Counted from the stretch's first letter, positions 18,169 through 28,191 are shown. The stretch: DNA of 64,000 bases from Solidesulfovibrio aerotolerans (GCF_009856865.1 NZ_WVUD01000002.1:62001-126000); one strand, 5' to 3'. Translations and numbers: made by a program. The notes: generated by a model from the sequence alone, not told the origin.

Positions 18169-19095
18169 ATGGTCTGTCTGCTCTTCATCGGTTTGGCGGC
18201 GCTGCCCCTTTGCCCGGACACAGCCCGGGCCGGCAAAGCCAAGTCCGAAACCGTAGCCACGCCCGAGTCGGCCCCGGCCGCCAATTTCGGTGTCCTCGAA
18301 GCCGCCCAGGTCGCCGACCCTGCCCAGCGCCAGGAACTGACCCAGATCAGCCAGGAATTCGCCGCCACAGTTACGGCCAAGACCCTGGCCCGCCTGGGGC
18401 CGAAGGCCGGACAGCGACATCTTGGACTGCTTGCCCTCCACGGCAAGGACTACCGCGACACCGTACGCGCCGACGCCCTGGCCAAGCTCCAGGCCGCCGG
18501 AGCCGACCTGACGACCAGCCAATACTTCGTCTACGCCGACCGCAACCCCGGGGCGCAACTGCTCATCCTGGCCTTTTACGATGCCTCCGGGCCGCGCGTC
18601 GTCCTGCTCGGAGCGGACTTGATCTCCTCGGGCAAACTCCGCCCGGGCGAAGACTCGTTTATCACTCCCCTGGGCGTCTTTGAAAATCTGCCCGAAAACT
18701 GGGGCTATCGCGCCCAAGGCTCCAAGAACAGCAAAGGCTGGCGGGGACTTGGCGCACGCGGCAGCCGGGTATGGGATTTCGGCTACCAGCAGGCCCCGCG
18801 CCAGTTCCGCCAGGGCGTCTACGACAGCCAGATGCGCCTGTTAATGCACGCCACCGACCCCGACCAAGGCGAACCGCGCCTGGGCGGCCCGGATTCCAAG
18901 GGCTGCGTGCGGGTCTCGGCGGCAGCCAACGCCTTCCTCGACCGCCGCTCCATCCTGGACCGGCACTACGAACAAATCGCCGGCAACGACAAAACGCGCG
19001 ATTTGTGGCTGCTGCGCCCGGACCGCGCCCCGGTCTCGCACCCGGGCAGCTACCTCGTGGTCGGCGATTCGGCCCAAGGCAACGCCGCGCGCTGA
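18169..19095 (+). CDS. L,D-transpeptidase (YkuD family)
   Basis: L,D-transpeptidases form 3-3 peptidoglycan cross-links or attach lipoproteins. With ATG 18169 the product is 308 aa and begins with a clean signal peptide (MVCLLFIGLAALPL, cleavage likely after ARA at about 21). The catalytic signature is present: H227 in LMHATD and C246 in SKGCVRVS. The frame is open to 18031, through the preceding gene's end and its terminator, so a longer form is formally possible, but it would bury the signal peptide. It may act with the adjacent NlpC/P60 enzyme. Confidence 0.85.
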   Translation: MVCLLFIGLAALPLCPDTARAGKAKSETVATPESAPAANFGVLEAAQVADPAQRQELTQISQEFAATVTAKTLARLGPKAGQRHLGLLALHGKDYRDTVRADALAKLQAAGADLTTSQYFVYADRNPGAQLLILAFYDASGPRVVLLGADLISSGKLRPGEDSFITPLGVFENLPENWGYRAQGSKNSKGWRGLGARGSRVWDFGYQQAPRQFRQGVYDSQMRLLMHATDPDQGEPRLGGPDSKGCVRVSAAANAFLDRRSILDRHYEQIAGNDKTRDLWLLRPDRAPVSHPGSYLVVGDSAQGNAAR

Positions 19096-19109
19096 CGCCA
19101 ATACGATAA

Positions 19110-19196
19110 TAATGCCTCCGGCGGCCGGGGCTTTGCCCCGGTCCCCACCGGGGGGATGATCCCCCCGGACCCCTCACTGGGAGAAGTTTATTAAGG
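19110..19196 (+). repeat. Stop-codon-associated GC-rich repeat, copy B
   Basis: It starts 15 nt after the L,D-transpeptidase stop with AATGCCTCCGGCGGCC. It contains a GGGGC-TTT-GCCCC hairpin and a CCGGGGGGAT-G-ATCCCCCCGG hairpin and ends with GGGAGAAGTTTATTAAGG. This is the longest of the four copies and lies between convergent genes. Confidence 0.8.
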
Positions 19197-19357
19197 TTGT
19201 TGGGGCTGGTTGGTACTCCGGTCGGTTGCGGAGTGGATGCCCCCCCCCGAAGGGGAAAGGTTTTAAGGGTTCTGGGCGTTAGCTGGCAAACGGGCCGGCA
19301 ACCGCCGTGGATTTCCAGACGGCAAAGCGGTGCAATGCGCTGCTTTGCCGTTTCGCG

Positions 19358-20005
19358 TTACCGACCGGCCCGGGCCGCGTCCACGATGGCCCGCAATTCC
19401 CTGGCCGCAGCCAGCGGATCGGGCGCCGCACAAATCGCCGACACCACAGCCAGCCCCGACGCCCCTGCGGCCAGGACTGCTGCGGCATTGGCCGCCGTTA
19501 TGGCCCCGATGCCCACCACCGGGACTTCGGCCAGGGCCGCCATGCGGGCCAATCCGGCCAGCCCCTGCGGTTCCCCGGCATCGGCCTTGGTGGTGGTGGC
19601 GAACACCGGCCCGGCACCCAGATAATCCACCGGCAGCCCCCGGGCTGCCCGGGCCTCTTCCTCGCCGGTAACGGACAGCCCGATAAGCTTGTGCGGCCCC
19701 AAAAGCGCCCGGACATCAGCCGGATGCATGTCGTCCTGGCCCACATGCACACCGTCGGCATCGGCCGCCAGGGCCACGTCCACCCGGTCATTGATGACAA
19801 GCTGAGCTCCAAGCGGTCGCACCAGTGCCACAAGGCCTCGGGCCAGTTCCACAAATTCGCGCGTGCAGGCGCGCTTTTCCCGCAACTGCACCAGCCGCGC
19901 CCCGCCGGCCACGGCCTGCCCTACCACATAAAACAAATCGCGCCCCAAAAGCGCCGCCCGGTCCGTGACCAGATACAGCCCCAGGTCCAAAGGCGACCGC
20001 GTCAC
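19358..20005 (-). CDS. thiE: Thiamine-phosphate synthase
   Basis: ThiE joins hydroxymethylpyrimidine diphosphate and thiazole phosphate to give thiamine monophosphate. The 215-aa TIM-barrel protein shows LYLVTDR at residues 10-16, QLREK near 40, the GVHVGQDD motif around 85-92, [11 protein letters not shown] and VVGIGAI. Its start overlaps the thiM stop as ATGA, so it is translated after thiM. Confidence 0.95.
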   Translation of the reverse strand: MTRSPLDLGLYLVTDRAALLGRDLFYVVGQAVAGGARLVQLREKRACTREFVELARGLVALVRPLGAQLVINDRVDVALAADADGVHVGQDDMHPADVRALLGPHKLIGLSVTGEEEARAARGLPVDYLGAGPVFATTTKADAGEPQGLAGLARMAALAEVPVVGIGAITAANAAAVLAAGASGLAVVSAICAAPDPLAAARELRAIVDAARAGR

Positions 20006-20802
20006 GACAACCGCCTCGACCCGGCCGCGATATCAGCCTCGGTCAGCGTATAGAGCAGATCGAGAAACCGCACGGCCAGACTGCCCGGCCCGGCCGCACC
20101 GGCAGCAGCCAGGGCACCGGCTGCTGCCATAACGGCCATGGCGTGGACCGTGGCCGTCAACCGGTCCGGGTTGACCGCCAAAAACGCCCCGACCAAGGCC
20201 GTGGCCGTGCAGCCAAGGCCGGTCACCCGGGTCATCATGGCATGGCCGCCGGCCAGTTCAATGACCTCGCGCCCGTCCGTTACGACATCGATTTCGCCGC
20301 TGACGCAGACCACGCAGCCCAGCCCCTGGGCCAGGGACATGGCCGCCTTGGCCGCCTCACGGCTGGCGTGCAGGCTGTCCACGCCACGGGAGGCAGCGTT
20401 ACTGCCGGCCAAATAGAGGATTTCCGAGGCATTGCCCCGGATGGCGGCCAGCCCCACGGTTTCAAGGAGGCGCTTGGCTACCTCGCGACGCCGGGAGGTG
20501 GCCCCCACCGCCACCGGATCAAAGGCGATGGGCACACCAGCCCCCCCGGCGGCAGCAGCGGCGGCCAGCAGGCTGGCTGTATTCTCCTCGCCCGGCGTAC
20601 CCATGTTGAGCACCACGGCCCGGGCCAGCCCGGCCAGTTCGGCGGCATCGACCGGATGATGGGTCATGGCCGGCGATGCGCCAAGCGCCAACAAGGCATT
20701 GGCCGTTACGTTGGTGACCACGTTGTTGGTGATGTTGACAACCAGCGGGGCTTGCTGGCGGATGCGGCACAAATCGGCGTACACGGCCGAAGCAAATTCC
20801 AT
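20002..20802 (-). CDS. thiM: Hydroxyethylthiazole kinase
   Basis: ThiM phosphorylates hydroxyethylthiazole in thiamine salvage. The 266-aa ribokinase-fold protein has the NITNNVVTN motif near residue 22 that binds the thiazole, [11 protein letters not shown] around 115-125, and the catalytic [13 protein letters not shown] motif near 195-207. The ribosome binding site is poor. I looked for a TPP riboswitch upstream and did not find its conserved CTGAGA core. It heads a two-gene thiM-thiE operon. Confidence 0.95.
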   Translation of the reverse strand: MEFASAVYADLCRIRQQAPLVVNITNNVVTNVTANALLALGASPAMTHHPVDAAELAGLARAVVLNMGTPGEENTASLLAAAAAAGGAGVPIAFDPVAVGATSRRREVAKRLLETVGLAAIRGNASEILYLAGSNAASRGVDSLHASREAAKAAMSLAQGLGCVVCVSGEIDVVTDGREVIELAGGHAMMTRVTGLGCTATALVGAFLAVNPDRLTATVHAMAVMAAAGALAAAGAAGPGSLAVRFLDLLYTLTEADIAAGSRRLS

Positions 20803-20932
20803 GGCGAAAATCCGTGGTTGCGGGTTTTACGACAGCGAAAGCGATGCGCACGGTAGCGCGCAGCCCGCCCCTTGGCAACGCCCTGTTGCTGCAGGCTCCT
20901 TTCGATACCGTTCCTGCCGGGCGCACCACAAA

Positions 20933-20966
20933 CAAGATCCCCAAGCCTTGCGGCCAGGGGATCTTG
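20933..20966 (-). terminator. Terminator of the nuo operon
   Basis: A perfect 10-bp stem CAAGATCCCC/GGGGATCTTG encloses a 14-nt loop. On the minus strand it is followed by a T-rich TTTGTGG. It lies about 85 nt beyond the nuoI stop. Confidence 0.75.
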
Positions 20967-20993
20967 AAAAGCCCGGGAGGGTTCCGGGCGGAA

Positions 20994-21037
20994 ACTTCGA
21001 CAGCGCGTCGCGGCAGGGTGCTTCCCGCTGTCGAAGT
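20994..21037. repeat. 12-bp perfect inverted repeat after nuoI
   Basis: ACTTCGACAGCG (20994-21005) is the exact reverse complement of CGCTGTCGAAGT (21026-21037). It lies between the nuoI stop and the terminator hairpin, with no T run, so an RNA 3'-end stabilising role is possible. Confidence 0.6.
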
Positions 21038-21052
21038 CAGGCAGCGTTCGTT

Positions 21053-21553
21053 TTACTCTGCAGCCATGCGGCGCAACCGGGCCAGCAGATCAATCTGAAA
21101 CTCCTTGCGATCAAGGCGCACCATGTACGGGTTGTCGGAAAACTGCAGGGAATCCACCGGACAGGCCCTGGCGCATTGGCCGCACAGGCTGCACAGGGAG
21201 AAATCAACGATGACCACGGCCGGGGTCTTGCTGCCCTTCTGGGGAGCCGGCCCCATGACCACGGGCTTGCCCTCATCTCCTTCCTTGACCGGCACCGGAC
21301 ACTGGATGGTCAGGCAATTGGAGGGACAGGCCTTAACACAAGCCCCGCAGGCCACGCAGCGCGGCACGCTCGGGTCGTCGTCTTTGCCGATCAGCTCCAC
21401 ATGGCCCCGAAAGGAGGACAGGTTATCCACTTCCTGCTTGGGATAGATGACCGTGACCTGGGGCTGGCAAAAGGCTTTTCCCGTGATGCCAAGGCCGACC
21501 ACCAGGCTTTTAAGGCCCGTATAAGCCTCTTCAAAGAGTTGCGAGACGGACAT
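21053..21553 (-). CDS. nuoI: Complex I iron-sulfur subunit NuoI
   Basis: NuoI carries two [4Fe-4S] clusters and passes electrons toward the quinone site. The 166-aa protein has both ferredoxin motifs, CVACGACVKACP and CSLCGQCARACP. It is the last gene of the operon, 1 nt after nuoH. Because nuoE, F and G are absent, NuoI or an unlinked protein would be the electron entry point, with ferredoxin a plausible donor (inference). Confidence 0.95.
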   Translation of the reverse strand: MSVSQLFEEAYTGLKSLVVGLGITGKAFCQPQVTVIYPKQEVDNLSSFRGHVELIGKDDDPSVPRCVACGACVKACPSNCLTIQCPVPVKEGDEGKPVVMGPAPQKGSKTPAVVIVDFSLCSLCGQCARACPVDSLQFSDNPYMVRLDRKEFQIDLLARLRRMAAE

Positions 21554-21554
21554 G

Positions 21555-22541
21555 TCAGCCTCCGAATCCGGCCACGATCACCACCAGCACCAAATCGATC
21601 AGGGCCAGGGGGGTGAGCCACTTCCAGCTAAGGTTTAACAGTTGGTCAAAGCGCACGCGGGGGTAGGTCCAGCGCATCCAGATCATGAGCAGCAAAATGG
21701 CGTAGACCTTGACCAGAAACCACAGGATGCCCGGCAGAAACGGTCCCTGCCAGCCGCCCAGGAAAAGGGCTGCGGCAACACCGGAAACAACGATCATGCT
21801 GGCGTATTCGGCCAGGAAGAAAAGGCCAAAGCCCATGCCGGAATATTCCGTGTGGAAACCGGCCGTCAGTTCCGATTCGGCCTCGGGCAGGTCAAAGGGG
21901 GCGCGGTTGGTCTCGGCCACGGCGCAGACCAGGAAGATGAAAAAGGCCAGCGGGTTTTTGACACCATACCACTGCCAGGGCCAGGCACCCTGCTGGGTCG
22001 TGATCTCATAGAGATCCAGCGACCCGGCAGTCAACGCCACGGCCATGACCGAAAGCAGCAAGGGCACTTCGTAGGCCACGGACTGGGCCACGGACCGGGC
22101 CGCGCCGAGTAAGCCCCATTTGTTGTTGGAACCCCAGCCGGCCAGGATCAGCGACAGGACGCCCAGGCCCGAAAAGGCCAGGATGAGCACCAGGCCGGTA
22201 TTGAGCCGCATGGGAGCCAGGGCCGGGTCAAAGGGCAGCGGCAAAAAGCAGACCGTTACCGGGGCAAAGGCCAGAAGCGGCGCGGCCCAGTAGAGATACT
22301 TGTCCGCCCCGGCCGGCATGGCCAGCTGTTTGCCTATGAGTTTGACGGCATCGACGATGGGCTGGAGCAGGCCGTAAGGGCCGACATGCAGCGGCCCCGG
22401 GCGCAGCTGGACATGGCCGGCCACCTTTCGCTCGACCCATACCAGCACCAGACCGTTTAAGCCCACGAAGGCGAACACGCACAAAAGCCCAACGACGAGC
22501 CGCGTCAGGGGATGGTCGAAGCTCATAAGATCGGGGGTCAT
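21555..22541 (-). CDS. nuoH: Complex I membrane subunit NuoH
   Basis: NuoH forms the membrane part of the quinone-binding site and links it to the proton channels. The 328-aa protein has about eight hydrophobic helices and the highly conserved cytoplasmic loop RAPFDLPEAESELTAGFHTE. Its start overlaps the nuoD stop (ATGA at 22541-22538). Confidence 0.96.
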   Translation of the reverse strand: MTPDLMSFDHPLTRLVVGLLCVFAFVGLNGLVLVWVERKVAGHVQLRPGPLHVGPYGLLQPIVDAVKLIGKQLAMPAGADKYLYWAAPLLAFAPVTVCFLPLPFDPALAPMRLNTGLVLILAFSGLGVLSLILAGWGSNNKWGLLGAARSVAQSVAYEVPLLLSVMAVALTAGSLDLYEITTQQGAWPWQWYGVKNPLAFFIFLVCAVAETNRAPFDLPEAESELTAGFHTEYSGMGFGLFFLAEYASMIVVSGVAAALFLGGWQGPFLPGILWFLVKVYAILLLMIWMRWTYPRVRFDQLLNLSWKWLTPLALIDLVLVVIVAGFGG

Positions 22542-23695
22542 CGGTCGATCTCCGGGATAACAAGGTCCAGGCTGCCCAGGATGGACACGGCATCGGCCAG
22601 AAGCGTTCCTCGGGCCAGCTCGGCAAACACGCTCAGGTTGGAAAAGCCCGGGGCGCGCAGCTTGACCCGATAGGGCTTGGGTCCGCCGTCGGAGCGCACG
22701 TGGACGAGGATTTTGCCGCGCGCGCCTTCAACAGCGTAGCAGGCCTCACCCTTGGGGGGCTTGAGCGTCTTGGGGGCCTTGGCGGCAATAGGCCCGCCCG
22801 GCATGGTGGACACGGCCTGCTCGATAATGGAGCAACTCGTTTCCAGCTCGTCCATGCGCACCATGTACCGGGCCATGGCGTCGCCCTGGGGATAGGACGG
22901 GATGGGGAAGTCAAAGCGCGGGTAGACGCTGTACGGTTCAGCCCGGCGGGTATCCACCGCCGCGCCCGAACCGCGCAGGACCGGACCGGTGGCTCCGTAG
23001 CGCCGGGCCAGTTCCACATCCATCTCGCCGATGCCTTCGCAACGGCCGCGCAGGATCACGTTGTCCGTCACCAGATCGCGGTACATGGGCAACCGCGAGC
23101 GCAGCAGCTTGACGAAATCCAGACAGCGTTTGGGGAAGTCTTCGGGCACGTCGTTGTAGACGCCGCCGAAGGTGAAGTAGGAATAGGTCAGCCGCGAGCC
23201 GGTGACGGCTTGCAGGATATCAAGCAGGAATTCCCGGTCGTCAAAGGCGTACATGATGGGGGTAAAGGCCCCAAGGTCCAGGAGATAGGCTCCCCACCAG
23301 AGCAGATGGGAGCTTATGCGGTTGAGTTCCGTCACCGCCACCCGGATGTACTCGGCGCGCTCGGGCACCTCGATACCGGCAAGACGTTCCACCGACCCGG
23401 CATAGGCCCAGTTCCAGGCCATGGCGTGCAGATAATCCACCCGACCCATGTTGGGCATAAACTGGAAGTAGGTCTTTTCCTGGCCCATCCACTCGTGCAT
23501 GCGGTGGACGTAGCCGAGCACCGGCTCGGCCCGCACGATGTACTCGCCGTCGAGTTCGAGCAGAATGCGCAGCACGCCGTGGGTGGAGGGGTGCTGCGGT
23601 CCCATGCTCAGGATGAGCTTGTCTTCGGTCGGACCCGGCTCGAAGCGCACCGACGTAGGGTCTTGCGCCAACGTTTTGGGATCAAAGGCTTGCAT
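22538..23695 (-). CDS. nuoD: Complex I 49-kDa-type subunit NuoD
   Basis: NuoD contributes the quinone-reduction site and is homologous to NiFe-hydrogenase large subunits. The 385-aa protein shows GPQHPSTHGVLR near residues 33-44, RVDYLHAMAWNWAY, and the C-terminal conserved stretch ending DLVIPEIDR. Length and motifs are standard, and it is not fused to NuoC. It is 14 nt downstream of nuoC. Confidence 0.96.
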   Translation of the reverse strand: MQAFDPKTLAQDPTSVRFEPGPTEDKLILSMGPQHPSTHGVLRILLELDGEYIVRAEPVLGYVHRMHEWMGQEKTYFQFMPNMGRVDYLHAMAWNWAYAGSVERLAGIEVPERAEYIRVAVTELNRISSHLLWWGAYLLDLGAFTPIMYAFDDREFLLDILQAVTGSRLTYSYFTFGGVYNDVPEDFPKRCLDFVKLLRSRLPMYRDLVTDNVILRGRCEGIGEMDVELARRYGATGPVLRGSGAAVDTRRAEPYSVYPRFDFPIPSYPQGDAMARYMVRMDELETSCSIIEQAVSTMPGGPIAAKAPKTLKPPKGEACYAVEGARGKILVHVRSDGGPKPYRVKLRAPGFSNLSVFAELARGTLLADAVSILGSLDLVIPEIDR

Positions 23696-23709
23696 GCTTC
23701 CTCCGGGCC

Positions 23710-24252
23710 TTAGGCGTCTTCGGTTGTGGCGGCCTTGACCACCTTGGCGGGCTTGGGCTTTTCCGCTTCGGGTTCGGCCAGGCCGCAGTCCACGAGGTAG
23801 CCAAGGGGCATGAGGTCGGCCAGGGATTTGCGGGCCTTCTCCGGTTTGACCAGGGGATGGCTGCCGAAATTCTCTGGCAGAAGCAGATTGTACAGATTGG
23901 GATGCCCGGCGAAATCGATACCGTAGAAATCATAGCATTCCCGCTCGTGCCAGTCCGCGCCGGGATAGACGGCGCTGATGCTGGGCAGGCGCGGGGCCTC
24001 GTGGGGGACCAAGGCCCGCACCACGAGACGGTTGATCCCGTCGAGCAGGCTGAAGTGATAGGTGATCTCGAAGCCCTCTTGCAGGTCCGAGGCCATGACG
24101 TCTTCGAGCATGTACCCTTCGGCGTCCAACACCGTGATGGCGTCCACGATATTCTGGGCCTCCACGGTGATGGACAGGGTCATGCCGGTGGTGGCGTGGT
24201 CCATGGGCGCGGAGCAGACCGGCCCCATTTTGGCGACGAAAGCCGGGATCAT
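23710..24252 (-). CDS. nuoC: Complex I 30-kDa-type subunit NuoC
   Basis: NuoC is a hydrophilic peripheral-arm subunit. With start 24252 the protein is 180 aa and carries the diagnostic block [19 protein letters not shown]. The start overlaps the nuoB stop as ATGA and is preceded by GGGAGGTCAGCA; the frame is open to 24279 inside nuoB but the coupled start is more convincing. The C-terminus ends in a Lys/Ala-rich tail. Confidence 0.94.
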   Translation of the reverse strand: MIPAFVAKMGPVCSAPMDHATTGMTLSITVEAQNIVDAITVLDAEGYMLEDVMASDLQEGFEITYHFSLLDGINRLVVRALVPHEAPRLPSISAVYPGADWHERECYDFYGIDFAGHPNLYNLLLPENFGSHPLVKPEKARKSLADLMPLGYLVDCGLAEPEAEKPKPAKVVKAATTEDA

Positions 24253-24779
24253 TGCTGACCTCCCTGGGGAACCTGCCACCAGCGACGGCCGGTGATCTTT
24301 TCCTGGATGGCAAAAAGGCCTTCGAGCAGGGCCTCGGGCCGGGGCGGACAGCCAGGCACGTAGACGTCAACCGGAATGAGCGTATCGACGCCCTGGATGA
24401 CGTTGTACTGGCCTTCGATGTTAAACGGTCCGCCGGAGATGGCGCAGTTGCCAAGGGCCATGACGTAGCGCGGGGCCGGCATCTGCTCGTAGAGCCGCAC
24501 CACGGCCGGGGCCATCTTCTTGTTGACCGTGCCGGCCACGATCATCAGATCGGACTGGCGCGGCGAAGGCCGAAAGACTTCCGCGCCGTACCGGGCGATG
24601 TCAAAACGAGCCATGCCGACGGCCATCATTTCGATGGCGCAGCAGGCCAGACCAAAGGTCATGGGCCAGATAGACATGGCCCGGCACACATCCACCAGCT
24701 TCTGGACTGCCGGCGTGGCAATCAGGGCCGGTTCGACCGTGGTTACGGCCGGGGTGCAATATGGATCTTGCGGGGCCAT
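24249..24779 (-). CDS. nuoB: Complex I N2-cluster subunit NuoB
   Basis: NuoB binds the terminal cluster N2 next to the quinone site. All four ligands are visible: the tandem pair C46-C47 in GLACCAIE, C112 in GNCAISGG and C144 in VPGCPPRPE. The product is 176 aa. It overlaps the end of nuoA by 37 nt and the start of nuoC by 4 nt. Confidence 0.96.
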   Translation of the reverse strand: MAPQDPYCTPAVTTVEPALIATPAVQKLVDVCRAMSIWPMTFGLACCAIEMMAVGMARFDIARYGAEVFRPSPRQSDLMIVAGTVNKKMAPAVVRLYEQMPAPRYVMALGNCAISGGPFNIEGQYNVIQGVDTLIPVDVYVPGCPPRPEALLEGLFAIQEKITGRRWWQVPQGGQQ

Positions 24780-25135
24780 GTGAACACTCCCTTGCGCATG
24801 AAGTAGACGATGGCGGCGCCAAGCACCGCGAGAAACACCAGCAACTTTATCGTTCCAGCCAACCCCTGGGGCGTGGCATAGGCCGCCGCCACCGGGAAGA
24901 GATAGAGGATGTCCACCTCAAAGGCCAAAAAGATCAGGGCATAGAAATAGTAGTTGATGCCGAATTTGACCCAGGAGCGTCCGTGGGTGGGCACGCCGCA
25001 CTCATATGTCTCACCAAGCGCCCCGCCCTTGGCCTTGGGGGCCAGGAGCAGCGAGCCGATAAGGGGGCCTGCCGCAAAAAGGACGCCGCCCAGGAAGAAG
25101 AGCAGTATCGCCGCTTGTAACCAGGTAAAGACCAT
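24743..25135 (-). CDS. nuoA: Complex I membrane subunit NuoA
   Basis: NuoA is a small three-helix subunit at the membrane-peripheral arm junction. The 130-aa protein has the conserved YECGVPTHG loop near residue 45 and a following [10 protein letters not shown] helix. A strong GGAGGAAAAG precedes the ATG at 25135. It begins the ABCDHI block, 57 nt after nuoN. Confidence 0.95.
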   Translation of the reverse strand: MVFTWLQAAILLFFLGGVLFAAGPLIGSLLLAPKAKGGALGETYECGVPTHGRSWVKFGINYYFYALIFLAFEVDILYLFPVAAAYATPQGLAGTIKLLVFLAVLGAAIVYFMRKGVFTWPRKIHIAPRP

Positions 25136-25192
25136 GCGTCTTTTCCTCCTTTCCCAGTTCGATAAACCGCGTCAGATGCCGCGCGCGTCCGG

Positions 25193-26596
25193 CTAGGGAT
25201 GCAACGCGACAGCCGCCTGGGCCGCCAGATCGTACAACGGTGCCGGCAGGATGCCGAGGAGCAGCACCAGGGCCGCCAGCACCCCGCCAAAGACCAGATA
25301 CCCGCGCGGCGCAACCAAGGCCGGGGCCTCGGACTCGCCGGTGTAGGCATGGCGGACCATGCTCAGGTAGTAATAGATGGAGATGGCTGTATTGAGCACA
25401 GCCACAATGACCAGCCAGTGGTAGCCCTGGTCCCAGGCAGCCGAGAGCAAAAACAGCTTGCCGGCAAAACCGGCGGTGGGCGGCAGGCCGACCAGGGAAA
25501 AGGCGGCCACGGCCAGGATCATGGCCAGGGCCGGTGCCCGGCGGTAGAGGCCGTCAAGATCGTCCAGGCTCGGGTTCTCGTCGTTTTTGGCGATGGCGCA
25601 CACGACATAGAACGCGGCCAGGTTCATAAGGATGTAGGCCAGGCTGTAAAAGGCCGCAGCCGAGAGGCCGGCGGCCGACCCGGCGGCAAGACCGAGCATG
25701 ACATAGCCGGCGTGGGCCACCGAGGAGAACCCAAGCAGGCGCTTGAGATCACGCTGGACCAGGGCGGCCAAATTGCCGGCGGTCATGGACACGGCCCCCA
25801 GGATGGCCAGGATGGTGGTCACTTCCATGTGCGGCGTGACAAAGGCGGCCAGCCGCACCAGCACCACCACCGCGCCGAGCTTGGGAATGGTGGCCACATA
25901 GGCGGCAGTCTCGTTTTTGGCTCCCTGGTAGACGTCAGGACACCAGAAGTGGAAGGGGAACAGGGCCAGTTTGTAGAAAAAGCCGGCCAGAAAGAGCGTT
26001 AAGCCCACAACGGCCAGGGGCGCGTCGGCAAAGCTCCAGGAGGTCGTGGCCAGGGCGGCGATGTAGGTCGTGTGCTTGGCGGCGATGATGTAGGACAGGC
26101 CGAAAAGGGCCAGGGCGGTCACGGCCGCGCCAAACAGGATGTACTTGATGCCGGCCTCAGCCGCCCTTCTGTCCTGGCCGCGCAGGGGAATCAGCGCGTA
26201 CAGGCTGTAGGAGGACAGTTCCAGGGCCAGATAGAGGGTAATGAGTTCCACGCACGAGGCCAGCAGCATGAGTCCCCAGGCCGACAGACCCAGGAGCATG
26301 AAGTAGTCCGGGGTCAGATCCTTGCCGTCCTTGTTCCCGGAAGCGATGCCGGTCACCACGGCAAAGCCGAAGGCAATCAGCAGCTTGAAAAACTGGGACA
26401 GGGCGTCAACTTTATAGGTGGCGTAGAGAAACTCCCCCCGGGCCCCCAGGGCCGCGGCTGCAGCCACCACCCCCAGGCCGGCCGCCAGGGGCAACCAAGT
26501 CATGACCGACTGTTTGCGGTCGCTTAAGCTGGCGACAAAGAGCGCGCAGATGACGCCCAGCAGCCACAGTTCCGGCAAAAGCTCGATGATGCTCAT
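25193..26596 (-). CDS. nuoN: Complex I antiporter-like subunit NuoN
   Basis: NuoN is one of the proton-pumping antiporter-like subunits. The 467-aa protein has about 14 hydrophobic helices, a conserved glutamate in the LALELSSYSLYAL helix, a lysine in the YKLALFPFHFWCPDVYQG segment, and KRLLGFSSVAHAGYVMLG. Start overlaps the nuoM stop (ATGA). Confidence 0.94.
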   Translation of the reverse strand: MSIIELLPELWLLGVICALFVASLSDRKQSVMTWLPLAAGLGVVAAAAALGARGEFLYATYKVDALSQFFKLLIAFGFAVVTGIASGNKDGKDLTPDYFMLLGLSAWGLMLLASCVELITLYLALELSSYSLYALIPLRGQDRRAAEAGIKYILFGAAVTALALFGLSYIIAAKHTTYIAALATTSWSFADAPLAVVGLTLFLAGFFYKLALFPFHFWCPDVYQGAKNETAAYVATIPKLGAVVVLVRLAAFVTPHMEVTTILAILGAVSMTAGNLAALVQRDLKRLLGFSSVAHAGYVMLGLAAGSAAGLSAAAFYSLAYILMNLAAFYVVCAIAKNDENPSLDDLDGLYRRAPALAMILAVAAFSLVGLPPTAGFAGKLFLLSAAWDQGYHWLVIVAVLNTAISIYYYLSMVRHAYTGESEAPALVAPRGYLVFGGVLAALVLLLGILPAPLYDLAAQAAVALHP

Positions 26597-28167
26597 GGAT
26601 GCTCCTTGCGGATGGAATCCGAGACGCCGGCCACGGCCAGCGGGCCGGTGAGCAGCCAGCGCTCGGCCAGGGGCATGTCCTTGGTCAGACCCATGGCAGT
26701 GTTTTTGGCGCGCATGGCGGCAAGGGTGCGTTCAATGGACGGCTCGATGGTGGTGATGGCCAAGGCCGGAGCCAGACCGATATAAAAGACCAGGGCGGCC
26801 AGGGGAGCCAGGGTCACCCACTCGCGCAGGCCGAGATCCTTCCAAGAGGGCTTATACGAGGCCGGTTCGCCCCAGGTCACCCGCTGGAGCAGCCGCAGCA
26901 TGTAGGCCGCGGCCAGCATGGCCCCGGGCACAGCGGCAAAGCCGATCCAGGGATTGCCCTGGAAGGCGCCGATCAAAACCAGCACCTCGCCAACAAAGCT
27001 GTTGGTGCCGGGGAAGGCCAGGGAGGAAAAGGAGAACAGGCCAAACAGGAACATAAAGATTGGCATGAACTTGCCCAGCCCCTGGTTGTCGCTGATCTCG
27101 CGACTGTGGCTGCGCTCGTAGAGCAGGCCAATCATCATAAACAGGCCGCCGGTGGTGATGCCGTGGTTAAGCATCTGCAGGATCGCACCGGACACGCCCT
27201 TGGTGCTTAACAGGAATATGCCCAGCGTCACAAAGCCCATATGCCCCACCGACGAGTAGGCGATGAGCTTTTTGATGTCGGTCTGCCCGAGAGCAATGCA
27301 GCCGCCGTAGATGATGCCGGCAATGGACAGGGCAATCATCAGCGGCGCAAAGGTCTCGGTGGCAGCCGGGGTCAGCGGCAGGCAAAAGCGCAGGAAGCCG
27401 TAGGTGCCCATCTTTAAGAGGATGGCGGCCAGCAGCACACTGCCAGCGGCCGGGGCCTCGACGTGGGCGGCCGGCAGCCAGGTGTGAAACGGGAACATCG
27501 GCACCTTGATGGCAAAAGCCAGGGCCATGGCCCCAAAGGCCCAGACCTGGAACTTGAAGGCATAAGACTTTTCCATCAGCTCGGGGATGGAAAATGTACC
27601 GCCCACCTGCCTGAAGGCGACAATGGCCGCCAGCAGCAAGGTGGAGCCGGCAAGGGTGTAGAGGAAGAACTTGATGGAGGCGTAGCGCCGCCGGGGTCCG
27701 CCCCAGACAGCGATCAGCAGGTACATGGGGACCAGCATGGCCTCCCAGAAGACGTAAAAGAGGACAAAGTCGAGGGCCGCAAAGACCCCGATGCAGGCCG
27801 AAGTCATCAGCAGCAAGCAGAAATGGAACTCGGTCACCCGCTTGGCGATGTAGGTCCACGACCCGAGCACGCACAGGGGCAGCATGAGCGCCGTTAAAAG
27901 GATCATGTAAAGGCTTAAGCCGTCCACGCCCATATGGTAGGTCATGCCGAGTGCCGGCAGCCACTGGGCCTGTTCCACGAACTGGAAGGCCGGGCCATCT
28001 GGCGCGTAGCCCAACAGCGGCAGGCAAAGCAGACATTCAAGGATGCCCACCCCCAGCGTGAACGTGCGTACCGTCCACTCGCGGCGCATAAAAAGCAGCG
28101 CCACGGCGGCAATCAGCGGCAGGACGATCAACGCCGTCACCACCGGGAATCCGTTTTGCGTCATCAT
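26593..28167 (-). CDS. nuoM: Complex I antiporter-like subunit NuoM
   Basis: NuoM is a proton-pumping subunit. The 524-aa protein has the family marks: MGVDGLSLYMILLT near residues 80-93, a glutamate in FYVFWEAMLVPMYLL, KVPMFPFHTWLPAAHVEAP, and KLIAYSSVGHMGF. It lies 24 nt after the NuoL-like gene and overlaps nuoN by 4 nt. Confidence 0.95.
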   Translation of the reverse strand: MMTQNGFPVVTALIVLPLIAAVALLFMRREWTVRTFTLGVGILECLLCLPLLGYAPDGPAFQFVEQAQWLPALGMTYHMGVDGLSLYMILLTALMLPLCVLGSWTYIAKRVTEFHFCLLLMTSACIGVFAALDFVLFYVFWEAMLVPMYLLIAVWGGPRRRYASIKFFLYTLAGSTLLLAAIVAFRQVGGTFSIPELMEKSYAFKFQVWAFGAMALAFAIKVPMFPFHTWLPAAHVEAPAAGSVLLAAILLKMGTYGFLRFCLPLTPAATETFAPLMIALSIAGIIYGGCIALGQTDIKKLIAYSSVGHMGFVTLGIFLLSTKGVSGAILQMLNHGITTGGLFMMIGLLYERSHSREISDNQGLGKFMPIFMFLFGLFSFSSLAFPGTNSFVGEVLVLIGAFQGNPWIGFAAVPGAMLAAAYMLRLLQRVTWGEPASYKPSWKDLGLREWVTLAPLAALVFYIGLAPALAITTIEPSIERTLAAMRAKNTAMGLTKDMPLAERWLLTGPLAVAGVSDSIRKEHP

Positions 28168-28191
28168 GTATCGCTCCCTTCCCTAGCGGCG

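Noticed and set aside
20803-20935. TPP riboswitch upstream of thiM
   Set aside because: The conserved CTGAGA core and its partner segment were not found on the minus strand; thiM-thiE appears to lack this control here.
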